DNA from: a marine gamma proteobacterium HTCC2089 | GTDB lineage: Bacteria; Pseudomonadota; Gammaproteobacteria; Pseudomonadales; Azotimanducaceae | Assembly (NCBI GenBank): GCA_905182905.1 | Contig: CAJJDH010000017.1 | Coordinates: 1 to 44,258 of the forward strand | DNA length: 44,258 nt | Direction: 5' to 3' | The notes under the pieces: model-generated | Told to the model about the DNA's origin: nothing | The model's input: only the letters and a program-made list of their open reading frames with translations | Database searches by the model: none | Shown: positions 8,304 to 16,004 of the stretch, piece by piece | How positions within the stretch are numbered: position 1 is the first letter of the stretch | How the letters are laid out: each line of letters opens with the position of its first letter | Translations under genes and position numbers: made by a program

Positions 8304-9542
8304 ATGTCAGAGTCAATTGCACAGGATTATTCATCGGTAGCGGATATTCCCCTAGAGGATATCGATGTCAGCAGAGCAGATCTATTTCAGTCTGATACGC
8401 ACTGGGAGTATTTCGCGCGGCTACGTAAAGAAGCGCCAGTTCATTATTGTAAGGATAGCCTTTTTGGGCCCTATTGGTCTCTTACTCGGTTTAACGACAT
8501 CATGGCCATGGAGAAAAATTTCCAAGATTTTTCCTCTGACTCCGGCATTGTTTTAGGCGATCGGCCTGCAGATTTTGAAACAGCAAATTTCATTGGCATG
8601 GACCCACCCAAGCACGACGCTCAAAGAAAGACCGTTCAAGGGGTTGTGGCGCCAATGAATTTGGCCAAGTTAGAAGGCACCATTAGAAGTCGTGCTGAGG
8701 CCATTTTAGATTCATTACCTGTTGGCGAAACGTTCAATTGGGTTGACCTAGTCTCGGTTGAGCTAACCACTCAAATGTTGGCAACAATATTCGACTTTCC
8801 GTTCGCCGAACGGCATAAGCTCACTTATTGGTCAGATATGGCCACATCCGGTGAGCTAGCTGGCGGACCTACACCCGAGCACGAGCGGCGAGCCGCATTG
8901 TTGGAATGCCTAGAATACTTCACCAAACTTAGAGATGAACGCGTTACCCAACCTGCAAAGGCGGATCTGCTTTCTATGCTGGCTCATGGCAAAGACACTC
9001 AGAATATGCCCGCAATGGAGTTTTTGGGTAATCTGATTTTGCTCATTGTGGGGGGTAATGACACCACTAGAAATTCCATTTCCGGTGGGGTGCTAGCTCT
9101 CAATCAAAATCCAGGGGAGTACGACAAACTTCGCGCTGATACCTCAATTATTCCAAATATGGTTTCAGAGATTATTCGTTGGCAAACGCCCTTGGCTTAT
9201 ATGCGCCGCACAGCATTGCGTGATGTGGAGTTTGCTGGCCAGCAAATTAAGAAGGGTGACAAAATAGCCATGTGGTATGTCTCGGGCAACCGAGATGGCG
9301 AAGTTATAGACCAGCCTGATCGTTTTTGGATCGACCGGCCTAACGCCCGCCACCACTTAGCCTTTGGGTTTGGCGTGCACCGATGCATGGGTAACCGTCT
9401 GGCTGAAATGCAGTTGCGTGTGCTCTGGGAAGAAATAATGAAGCGCTTTAAGAAGATCGAAGTGGTCGGTGAAATAGAGCGTGTGCAGTCCAGTTTTGTT
9501 CGTGGTTATGCCACCATGCCGGTGCAAGTCCACCCCTGGTAA
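8304..9542 (+). CDS. Cytochrome P450, CYP153-like terminal hydroxylase
   Basis: The 412-residue soluble P450 has the I-helix motif GGNDTTRNS at about residues 249-257, the K-helix ExxR (EIIRWQTPLAYMRR), and the heme loop FGFGVHRCMGNR with Cys361 as heme ligand. Stretches such as LILLIVGGNDTTRNSISGG and NARHHLAFGFGVHRCMGN resemble bacterial CYP153 alkane/fatty-acid omega-hydroxylases, by memory of that family. An ATG at 8178 would overlap selO; the ATG at 8304 has a strong ribosome site (AGAGGAG, 8291-8297) and starts at the normal place, so I use it. CYP153 enzymes need ferredoxin and ferredoxin reductase, and neither is encoded nearby. Neighbours are SDR and transporter genes, fitting oxidation of a hydrophobic substrate. 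Confidence 0.92.
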   Translation: MSESIAQDYSSVADIPLEDIDVSRADLFQSDTHWEYFARLRKEAPVHYCKDSLFGPYWSLTRFNDIMAMEKNFQDFSSDSGIVLGDRPADFETANFIGMDPPKHDAQRKTVQGVVAPMNLAKLEGTIRSRAEAILDSLPVGETFNWVDLVSVELTTQMLATIFDFPFAERHKLTYWSDMATSGELAGGPTPEHERRAALLECLEYFTKLRDERVTQPAKADLLSMLAHGKDTQNMPAMEFLGNLILLIVGGNDTTRNSISGGVLALNQNPGEYDKLRADTSIIPNMVSEIIRWQTPLAYMRRTALRDVEFAGQQIKKGDKIAMWYVSGNRDGEVIDQPDRFWIDRPNARHHLAFGFGVHRCMGNRLAEMQLRVLWEEIMKRFKKIEVVGEIERVQSSFVRGYATMPVQVHPW

Positions 9543-9580
9543 TGCTTGCCTAGCAGAAGTTCTACGCAGATCTAAAGAGT

Positions 9581-9613
9581 TTCCCTAGCAGCCGAATACA
9601 CACTGCTGGGGAA
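9581..9613 (+). other. Stem-loop downstream of the P450 gene
   Basis: TTCCCTAGCAG (9581-9591) pairs with CTGCTGGGGAA (9603-9613), 11 bp with one G-U pair, around an 11-base loop. It lies 39 bases after the P450 stop. No T-run follows, so it is a weak terminator candidate or an mRNA 3'-end stabilising hairpin. Confidence 0.4.
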
Positions 9614-9703
9614 CCTTATGCCACTTATGCTAGTTGGGCAAAATCTGTAAACGAATAAAACAATCGAGAAGATGAGTAATTTCCACATTGGTAAGGCAGT
9701 AGT

Positions 9704-10480
9704 ATGGCATTGACAGAATTAAGTCGTTCAATTGAAGGTTTGGTGGCTATCGTTACAGGCGCTGGCTCAGGTATGGGGGCTGCTACCGCAAAGCTCTTTG
9801 CAGCGCAGGGTGCAAAAGTTGCGGCAATTGATATCAACCAAGAAGGTCTTGCTAGTGTGGTTAATGAGATCAATGAAGCTGGTAAAACGGCCCAAGGTTG
9901 GAATTTGGATTTATCAGATTCCGTGGCTATCGACAGAGTAATAGGCGAAGTGGCCACGCACTTCGGTGGTATTGATATTTTAATCAACAATGCTGGTATT
10001 TCTATTTTTACGCCCATAGATGGCGAGGATTTTGCCAGCGCGTGGGACAAAACCTTTACGGTTTTGCTCACAGCTCACACCCATGCTATTCGCGCAGCTC
10101 TGCCCCATTTGCGTCAATCCACTAATCCTCGAATTATCAACATTGCGTCTACTGAAGGTTTGGGGGCGACTAAGTTCGGTAGTCCGTATACCGCCGCAAA
10201 ACACGGGGTAATAGGTCTAACACGCTCTCTTGCAGTGGAGTTGGGGGGGGAAGGTATTACGGTGAACTGTATTTGTCCCGGCCCCATCAATACCGGTATG
10301 ACCCAAGCTATCCCGGATGAGCAAAAAGTCATTTTTGCCAGACGTCGAGTAGCGTTGAAGCGTTATGCAGAACCTGAAGAGGTAGCTCATGGCACGCTTA
10401 ATTTTGCCTTGCCCTCAGCTAGTTTTATGACCGGTGTCGCTTTACCCGTAGATGGTGGGTTAACAATTAAGAATGCTTAA
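9704..10480 (+). CDS. SDR-family NAD(P)-dependent oxidoreductase
   Basis: The protein has 258 residues with a classical SDR layout: cofactor motif TGAGSGMG at residues 18-25, NNAG in the fourth strand, catalytic Ser in IIASTEG-like context (NIASTEG), and Tyr162-x3-Lys166 (YTAAK). The C-terminal PVDGG is usual. Asp after the second strand (AIDINQ) favours NAD(H). It follows the P450 gene by 160 bases on the same strand. A role in oxidising the alcohol made by the P450 is reasonable but inferred; SDR substrate specificity cannot be read from sequence alone. Confidence 0.9.
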   Translation: MALTELSRSIEGLVAIVTGAGSGMGAATAKLFAAQGAKVAAIDINQEGLASVVNEINEAGKTAQGWNLDLSDSVAIDRVIGEVATHFGGIDILINNAGISIFTPIDGEDFASAWDKTFTVLLTAHTHAIRAALPHLRQSTNPRIINIASTEGLGATKFGSPYTAAKHGVIGLTRSLAVELGGEGITVNCICPGPINTGMTQAIPDEQKVIFARRRVALKRYAEPEEVAHGTLNFALPSASFMTGVALPVDGGLTIKNA

Positions 10481-10500
10481 CGTCGCTATATTACATGCGG

Positions 10501-10510
10501 CCCACGTGGG
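10501..10510. other. Perfect 10-bp palindrome upstream of the MFS gene
   Basis: CCCACGTGGG is self-complementary and lies 93 bases before the MFS start. It may be an operator half-structure. At this length it could also arise by chance. Confidence 0.25.
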
Positions 10511-10603
10511 AGGCGGAAGTTCACTCACTTGCATAGTGGTACTCAGGACTAATAGCTCAACAACTTAATTGCAGCGTATAAAAATTAAGGGCCGACATAA
10601 CAA

Positions 10604-12004
10604 ATGACATCTTCGACATCGAACAATAAAGTTTCTTGGTCCACTACCTTGGCTTTTGGTGCACCGGCAGTGGGCGCTGGCTACATGTACTTGCTACTCA
10701 GTTTGTATGTGATGAAGTTTTCTACCGATGTATTGCTGATCGCGCCGGGTGTTATGGGTGCTATCTATAGCTTGTCGCGAATTTGGGACGCAATTTCCGA
10801 CCCGCTCGTAGGTTATTTCAGTGACCGAACTTCGAGTCGTTTAGGTCGCCGGCGAACCTGGATTCTAGCCAGCTGCCTGCCTATCTCCGTTGGCTTTTAC
10901 ATGGTCTTTGCACCGCCACTGTCATTGGATAGCACTGCATTGGCTTGGTGGATGGCCGTGGCGATTATATTTTTTTATTCAGCCATGACATTGTTTTTTG
11001 TCCCTCATATGGCTTTGGGTGCTGAGTTGACCACTGATTACCATGAGCGCAGCCGGCTTTTTGGCATGCGGCATTTGTTTTATACCATTGGTTCAATCAT
11101 TTCCTTGGCTACCATGTATTTCCTTATAACCGAGGAGTTTAAGCCTAATGGTGATGTGCGCGGCTTGGCGGAAGATTACGCGCTGATAGCTGTTTTGGTT
11201 ATGAGCGTTTTGGTTATTTACGCGGTCACTAGATTGCGTGAGCGGCCGGAATTTCAGAATAGAGTGCAAGGTAGCCCGATAAAGGCTTTTCGTGATATCT
11301 GGCATAACCCTCACGCACGCTTATTGATCATTGTTACTTTTATTGAGCACGTGGGCTCGGCGGCTATTGCAGCCCTTACTCTATATGTTACCCAATACGT
11401 TGTAGGAGCGCCTACCTGGGCGCCCTTCGTTATATTGGCCTATATGGTGCCCTCTAGTTTGTCTGTACCTATGTGGCTGCCGCTGTCTAAGCGTTTCGGC
11501 AAAATTCGTGTGTGGATATTTGGCATGTTGCTCACTGGCGTGTCTTTTGGCGGTATGTTCTTTTTACCGTTCCTCGAGACGGTGGGCGAACGCTTGTGGC
11601 TGATTATGATCATGGCTTTCTTCGCCGGCCTTGCTGCCGGGTGTGGGGGCACTATTGGGCCTTCAGTTCAGGGTGATGTGATTGACTACGACGAGCACGT
11701 TACGGGCGAACGAAAAGAGGGATCCTATTTTGCTGCATGGAATTTCGTTTATAAAAGCGCCTTAGGCATTATGCTTTTGATGACAGGCTTCGCTTTAGAG
11801 TTTTCGGGCTTTGTGCCTAATCAAGTGCAGACTATGGAAGTCCAGTTGGTCATGGTTGGTTTATACGGATTATTTCCGCTGGTTTGCTACGTTGTTGGAG
11901 CGATCCTATTTAGTCGCTTTAAACTAGATGAAAAGGCCTACCAAAAGATCAGAGAAGATTTAGATGAAAGGGCGCAACTCAAAGCTGCACCCCAGCCGGG
12001 TTAA
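10604..12004 (+). CDS. MFS transporter, GPH (MelB-like) cation symporter family
   Basis: The 466-residue protein has about 12 membrane helices. The N-terminal half has the GPH signature: SRIWDAISDPLVGYFSDRT followed by SRLGRRRTWIL. The central loop (TRLRERPEFQNR) and the C-terminal half (GDVIDYDEHVTGERKEGSYF) also match that family. GPH carriers use Na+ or H+ to import sugars or other small organics; in lipid-degrading marine bacteria such paralogues are common with unknown cargo. It ends convergently with the crotonase-fold gene, and the two stop codons overlap by 4 bases. The leader has only a modest ribosome site. Confidence 0.9.
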   Translation: MTSSTSNNKVSWSTTLAFGAPAVGAGYMYLLLSLYVMKFSTDVLLIAPGVMGAIYSLSRIWDAISDPLVGYFSDRTSSRLGRRRTWILASCLPISVGFYMVFAPPLSLDSTALAWWMAVAIIFFYSAMTLFFVPHMALGAELTTDYHERSRLFGMRHLFYTIGSIISLATMYFLITEEFKPNGDVRGLAEDYALIAVLVMSVLVIYAVTRLRERPEFQNRVQGSPIKAFRDIWHNPHARLLIIVTFIEHVGSAAIAALTLYVTQYVVGAPTWAPFVILAYMVPSSLSVPMWLPLSKRFGKIRVWIFGMLLTGVSFGGMFFLPFLETVGERLWLIMIMAFFAGLAAGCGGTIGPSVQGDVIDYDEHVTGERKEGSYFAAWNFVYKSALGIMLLMTGFALEFSGFVPNQVQTMEVQLVMVGLYGLFPLVCYVVGAILFSRFKLDEKAYQKIREDLDERAQLKAAPQPG

Positions 12005-12795
12005 GCGCCGATAAAGTTACCAGGGCGGCGCTCGCCCACAGCCTTAACACCCTCACGGTGATCTGCGGTTTGCTGTAAGCGGTGTTGCTCACGACCTTCG
12101 TGGTCTGTTTGGTTTTTAACGGCTTCTTGAATGCCCTCGCGCATGGTGGCGCGCACTGAAACCACTGCTAAAGGCGCATTTTCTGCAATTTCCGCCGCTA
12201 ACTTAATGGCTTCGGCGCGCAGATTTTCCTTGTCTGTAATGATGTCAGCCAGTCCTATATCAAACGCTTCTTGTCCGCTAATTCTGCGCCCGGTTAAAAA
12301 TAACATGCTGGCTTTTTGCTGGCCGATGAGGCGAGGTAATGTGTGGGTCAAACCAAAACCCGGGTGAAAGCCCAGCTTTACAAAGTTTGCTGTAAAACGA
12401 GCTTCAGGGCAGACAACGCGAAAGTCAGGCATTACCGCTAGACCAAAACCACCGCCTACCGCCGCGCCTTGTATAGCGCCAACTACTGGGGTTTTTGTAC
12501 CAAATAATTTGACTGCTGCGGCATAAAGGGGATTGCCATCTTCGGCTTTGCGCTCGGCACGTTCCTCATTGCGTGTGGCGCTGCTAAAGTCGTTGCCGGC
12601 GCAAAAGTGTTTGCCCTCGGAGCATAAGACAATTGCGCGGACGTCGTTGCTTGCGTCCATTTTTGTGAAGGCATCGGCCAGATCTGCGATCATTTGGGTG
12701 TCGAAAAAATTATTAGGACCCTTTTGAATTTCAACTACCGCGACGTAATTTTCGATAGTGATGCCTATTCCTTCGTAATTCATTTCTTCGCTCAT
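12001..12795 (-). CDS. Enoyl-CoA hydratase/isomerase (crotonase-fold) protein lacking both catalytic Glu
   Basis: The 264-residue protein has the crotonase fold. The oxyanion-hole segments are HFCAGNDF (residues 63-70) and GAAVGGGFGLA (110-120), and the C-terminal half has PGFGLTHTLPRLIG and FLTGRRISGQEAFDIGLAD. Aligned by eye to rat mitochondrial hydratase, the first catalytic Glu (in GCELAM) corresponds to Gly118, and the second (in PEI) to Phe138. It should bind acyl-CoA but is unlikely to be a classical hydratase; isomerase, hydrolase, lyase or other chemistry is open. A good ribosome site (GGAGAG) precedes the start. It overlaps the convergent MFS gene by 4 bases. Confidence 0.87.
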   Translation of the reverse strand: MSEEMNYEGIGITIENYVAVVEIQKGPNNFFDTQMIADLADAFTKMDASNDVRAIVLCSEGKHFCAGNDFSSATRNEERAERKAEDGNPLYAAAVKLFGTKTPVVGAIQGAAVGGGFGLAVMPDFRVVCPEARFTANFVKLGFHPGFGLTHTLPRLIGQQKASMLFLTGRRISGQEAFDIGLADIITDKENLRAEAIKLAAEIAENAPLAVVSVRATMREGIQEAVKNQTDHEGREQHRLQQTADHREGVKAVGERRPGNFIGA

Positions 12796-12912
12796 GCTCG
12801 CTCTCCATAGTTTCTAGTATCTCTTCAATCCCTGATGTTTGACCATATACTCTTAATTTGCAACGCTGGGCCTCTGCAAATCCGCGCAATAGATGCTTAG
12901 ATGGGAGGGCGC

Positions 12913-13776
12913 ATGTTGAAGTGGCAGATTGGTGATGTAACGGTAACGCAAATTGTAGAGCTGACTACGGCGTCACTTGGGCCACATTTATTGCCTCAAG
13001 CGACACCTGAGAAAATGCAGGCTGTGCCATGGCTAGCGCCTTTTATTGACGAGCGTGGGCGGATTATTTTAAGCATGCACGCGTTAGTGATCGAAACGGC
13101 TAGCCGCACAATTATTGTGGACACGTGCATTGGTAACGATAAAGTCCGCAGTTACCCCAAATGGAATATGATGCAAGGGGATTTTTTTCAGCGTTTTGAA
13201 GCTGCAGGTTTTACCGCTGAGCAGATTGATACTGTGCTTTGTACTCACATGCATGTGGATCACGTGGGCTGGAATACGCGCCTAGTTGACGGCGTATGGG
13301 AACCAACTTTTGGCAATGCTGATTATTTATTTGCAGAGGAAGAGTGGGCTTATTGGCGTAACGAGGAACAAGAATATGGTCCCGTTATTGAAGATTCTGT
13401 AGACCCTATATTTGCTGCAGGCCTAGCAAAATTGGTCTCTTCAAATCACCAAGTTTGCGACGAAGTAAGGCTAGAACCTACGCCGGGTCATACACCCGGG
13501 CATGTCAGTGTGCACATAACCTCACAGGGAGCAGAAGCGATCATTACCGGCGATATGATTCATCATCCTTGCCAAATCGCTCATCCAGAATGGTCATCAT
13601 CAGCGGACGAGAATAAGTCGAAGTCGGCTTCCACTCGTGATGTGTTTTTAGACAAGTATTCAGACCAACCGGTATTGATCATTGGGACACATTTTGCCGC
13701 GCCAACAGCCGGATACTTGGTGGCGGATGATACCCTCGGAAGCAGTGGTGAAGTGACCTACCGTCTGGCTTACTGA
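12913..13776 (+). CDS. MBL-fold metallo-hydrolase
   Basis: The protein has 287 residues from the ATG at 12913. That start is chosen because GGGAGGG lies at 12903-12909, just before it; an in-frame ATG at 12901 has no ribosome site. The zinc-binding HMHVDH motif, followed by GWNT, is in the first half. Further ligands are in TPGHTPGHVSV and ITGDMIHHP, with a final His in GTHFAAPTAG. The pattern resembles lactonase/glyoxalase-II-like hydrolases acting on esters, lactones or thioesters. The exact substrate is unknown. The adjacent acyl-CoA genes make a lactone or thioester plausible, and an AHL-lactonase-like role is only one option. Confidence 0.88.
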   Translation: MLKWQIGDVTVTQIVELTTASLGPHLLPQATPEKMQAVPWLAPFIDERGRIILSMHALVIETASRTIIVDTCIGNDKVRSYPKWNMMQGDFFQRFEAAGFTAEQIDTVLCTHMHVDHVGWNTRLVDGVWEPTFGNADYLFAEEEWAYWRNEEQEYGPVIEDSVDPIFAAGLAKLVSSNHQVCDEVRLEPTPGHTPGHVSVHITSQGAEAIITGDMIHHPCQIAHPEWSSSADENKSKSASTRDVFLDKYSDQPVLIIGTHFAAPTAGYLVADDTLGSSGEVTYRLAY

Positions 13777-13791
13777 GATAGGCAAAGTCCA

Positions 13792-13809
13792 GGCAACCAG
13801 TAAGTTGCC
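13792..13809. other. Inverted repeat between convergent genes
   Basis: GGCAAC (13792-13797) and GTTGCC (13804-13809) can pair around CAGTAA. A T-run (CTTTTTATT) begins about 18 bases later, too far for a textbook terminator. It may still end transcription from the MBL gene. Confidence 0.35.
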
Positions 13810-13829
13810 AGTCGATTTCCGGCAGCTTT

Positions 13830-14405
13830 TTATTGACTACTTGTTAGTCTGGCAACATCGCCATTTGCAACTTTACGTGCCAGCCAGATACCTGTGAAAG
13901 CCACGCCACCAAAGATGACGTTAGCTAAAACACCTTTAAGAAGGAACGGTAGACCCGCTAAGTAACAGGCCATCCACCCTTCGACGGTGTTGGGATAAAA
14001 CCCGAGGGCTATTGGTGTTGCATTTGATACTGCGTAAAAAACTACAGCGCTGAGTACTGCCGCACCACCAAAACTTGGTAGCGAAATTTTCTTCTTTGCT
14101 GGAGAGAGTACAGGTGTGAGCGACCAAGCCGCCGCCAAGTGCGCTAGGTATACAAAAGCCATAGCTGCTATTTGATAGGTGCCGTTAATCAAGTCAAAGG
14201 CAACTATGCTCAGCAATACCGGCACCGGTAACAGGTGTCTAGGTAAAAGTGCCGCAGCCATCATGCCGATCGCGCCCACTGTGGACATACCCGCACTGTG
14301 AGGAACTAGGTGAGATATAACGCCCAGAACCGACAATGCCAGCAGTACTGTATATGTTTGGCGGCTTTCCGCGGACTGTGCTTTCCAAGTGTTTAGTAAA
14401 CTCAT
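13830..14405 (-). CDS. DUF6580-like integral membrane protein
   Basis: The 191-residue protein has about five or six hydrophobic helices (TYTVLLALSVLGVISHLV, AIGMMAAALLP, AAMAFVYLAHLAAAWSL, GGAAVLSAVVFYAVSNA, FLLKGVLANVIFGGVAF). The segment FYAVSNATPIALGFYPNT followed by CYLAGLPFLLKG resembles the DUF6580 family of small inner-membrane proteins, some related to ECF-type substrate-binding proteins. I cannot assign a substrate. It is transcribed away from the next MFS gene, with two inverted repeats in the intergenic region. Confidence 0.75.
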   Translation of the reverse strand: MSLLNTWKAQSAESRQTYTVLLALSVLGVISHLVPHSAGMSTVGAIGMMAAALLPRHLLPVPVLLSIVAFDLINGTYQIAAMAFVYLAHLAAAWSLTPVLSPAKKKISLPSFGGAAVLSAVVFYAVSNATPIALGFYPNTVEGWMACYLAGLPFLLKGVLANVIFGGVAFTGIWLARKVANGDVARLTSSQ

Positions 14406-14430
14406 TGCTTAACTCAATGCTGTTTTATTA

Positions 14431-14482
14431 GCGCACGACAAAAAATAATTGCCATAAATTGTGCGCAGAGTCTAATACTCTG
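14431..14482. promoter_or_regulatory. Two inverted repeats in the divergent promoter region
   Basis: GCGCAC (14431-14436) is matched by GTGCGC (14461-14466), 30 bases apart start to start. CAGAGT (14466-14471) is matched by ACTCTG (14477-14482) around CTAAT. They lie between the divergent DUF6580-like and MFS genes and are candidate regulator sites. Confidence 0.4.
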
Positions 14483-14601
14483 AACGTTTGATGTCCCCGC
14501 AATATTCTCTTCATGGGATGAAAATAACTTCAATAGCCGTCATCGAGGATGAACCGAGCAAGCACCAGTCTGCTATGATAATTGCTTAAGAGGGAAATGA
14601 T

Positions 14602-15867
14602 TTGGCCAGTAAAGACATATTGAGCGCACTGGCAGTGCCTAATTTTCGCTGGTTATGGATTGGTAGCCTTGGCTCCTCTTTTGCTATGAATATGCAAATC
14701 ATTGCCCGAGGTTGGTTGGTGTATAGCTTAACCTCATCTGCGATGGACCTGGCTTGGGTCACATTGTCCTTCATGCTCCCTTCAGTGCTGTTTTCTTTGT
14801 ACGGTGGCGTTCTCGCAGACCGTCTGCCTAAGCGCAAAGTCATAGTTTATGCGCAATCACTCAACTGCATAGCCACTCTGATTATGGCTGGAATTATTTT
14901 TGCCGAAGCGGTGAGTTTTTGGGATTTTATCTGGTTTGGATTTTTTAACGGCACCATACTGGCGTTGTCTATGCCGTCTCGCCATGCCTTTGTGCCAGAG
15001 CTTATTCCTGAAAAGCTAATCTTCACGGCCATGGCCCTTAATACCACCGGCTGGAATTTGTCGCGCATCATTGGTCCGGCCTTCGCAGGCCTGCTTATTG
15101 CGTGGCTTGCTGGAGGCGATAAAACTTCCTCCTACGGCGTGGGTATTGTCTATTTGGTTATCGCTACTTTGTACTTTATTTCAGCGATTACGATATTGCG
15201 GGTAGATCGTTCAGGTTTAACTTTGCAGCAGAATAAGACAGGTACATTCAATGAAATGCGTGAGGGGCTAGTTTATGTAGGGCAGCATCCCAGAGTTTTC
15301 GCGCTGATCGTTTTATCCATTGTGCCCTTTCTCTTTGGTATGCCTTTGAACACGTTGCTGCCAGCCTTTAATGAAGATGTATTGGGTGGTCATGCAGATA
15401 GCTTGGGGTTACTGATTTCAGCAATGGGGGCTGGGGCGATTGTCGGATCTATCTTAATGGCCGGTATGGGCGACCTGAAACGCAAAGGTTTGTGGTTACT
15501 GCTCACGTGTGGCTTATGGGGACTGGTGACAGCCCTCTTTGGATTAAGCCAAAGTGCTCTTGTTGCAATGTTGGTAATTGCAGTGATTGGTCTGCTTAGT
15601 AGTTGGAATATGTCATTGAATCGCGGCATGTTGCAGATGGCAGTGGACGACAATATGCGTGGGCGTATTATGAGCATTGATATGATGTCCCATGGCCTTA
15701 TGCCCCTTGGGGTGTTTCCCATCAGTTGGGTGGCCGAAGTTTATGGGGTAGGTAGTGCGCTGATGGTCAGCGGCTGTGTATTTGTCTTGCTGACCGCGTT
15801 TAGCTTTGCCGGGTTACGGTCTGTTCGGAGCCTAGTCAAAGCACCGGTACGCGCAGAGGTGGCCTAA
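14602..15867 (+). CDS. MFS transporter, DHA3/EntS-like exporter family
   Basis: The protein has 421 residues and about 12 membrane helices. The start is a TTG at 14602 with AGAGGG about 7 bases upstream; the nearby ATG at 14597 is out of frame and stops at once. The N-terminus (LAVPNFRWLWIGSLGSSFAMNMQIIARGWL, given in part) and the A-loop LYGGVLADRLPKRKVI are typical of the MFS_3/DHA3 group, which exports drugs, siderophores or lipids. The C-terminal half has LNRGMLQMAVDDNMRGRIMS, also typical. Cargo is unknown. The next gene on the strand is the amidohydrolase, 137 bases on. Confidence 0.88.
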   Translation: MASKDILSALAVPNFRWLWIGSLGSSFAMNMQIIARGWLVYSLTSSAMDLAWVTLSFMLPSVLFSLYGGVLADRLPKRKVIVYAQSLNCIATLIMAGIIFAEAVSFWDFIWFGFFNGTILALSMPSRHAFVPELIPEKLIFTAMALNTTGWNLSRIIGPAFAGLLIAWLAGGDKTSSYGVGIVYLVIATLYFISAITILRVDRSGLTLQQNKTGTFNEMREGLVYVGQHPRVFALIVLSIVPFLFGMPLNTLLPAFNEDVLGGHADSLGLLISAMGAGAIVGSILMAGMGDLKRKGLWLLLTCGLWGLVTALFGLSQSALVAMLVIAVIGLLSSWNMSLNRGMLQMAVDDNMRGRIMSIDMMSHGLMPLGVFPISWVAEVYGVGSALMVSGCVFVLLTAFSFAGLRSVRSLVKAPVRAEVA

Positions 15868-15922
15868 CTCAGTGCTATTTGAGGAAAGGCAAAAAAAAGT
15901 GCAAGAATGTGTCATGTCTACG

Positions 15923-15938
15923 TTTAGTCTGGACTTTG
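15923..15938. promoter_or_regulatory. TTTAGTCTG element upstream of the amidohydrolase gene
   Basis: TTTAGTCTGGACTTTG contains AGTC-TG-GACT, a short inverted repeat. The TTTAGTCTG core recurs upstream of the SDR gene (21433-21441) and of the acyl-CoA synthetase gene (38967-38975). It may be a shared operator. A TTAGTCTGG also occurs near 13845 inside a coding 3' end, which weakens the case. Confidence 0.25.
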
Positions 15939-16004
15939 TTTCCGCGGCTTTCAGCTTAATGCTGCAAAAGGCCTTAAACTTGGATTTTTACGGGGAGGGT
16001 CGCT

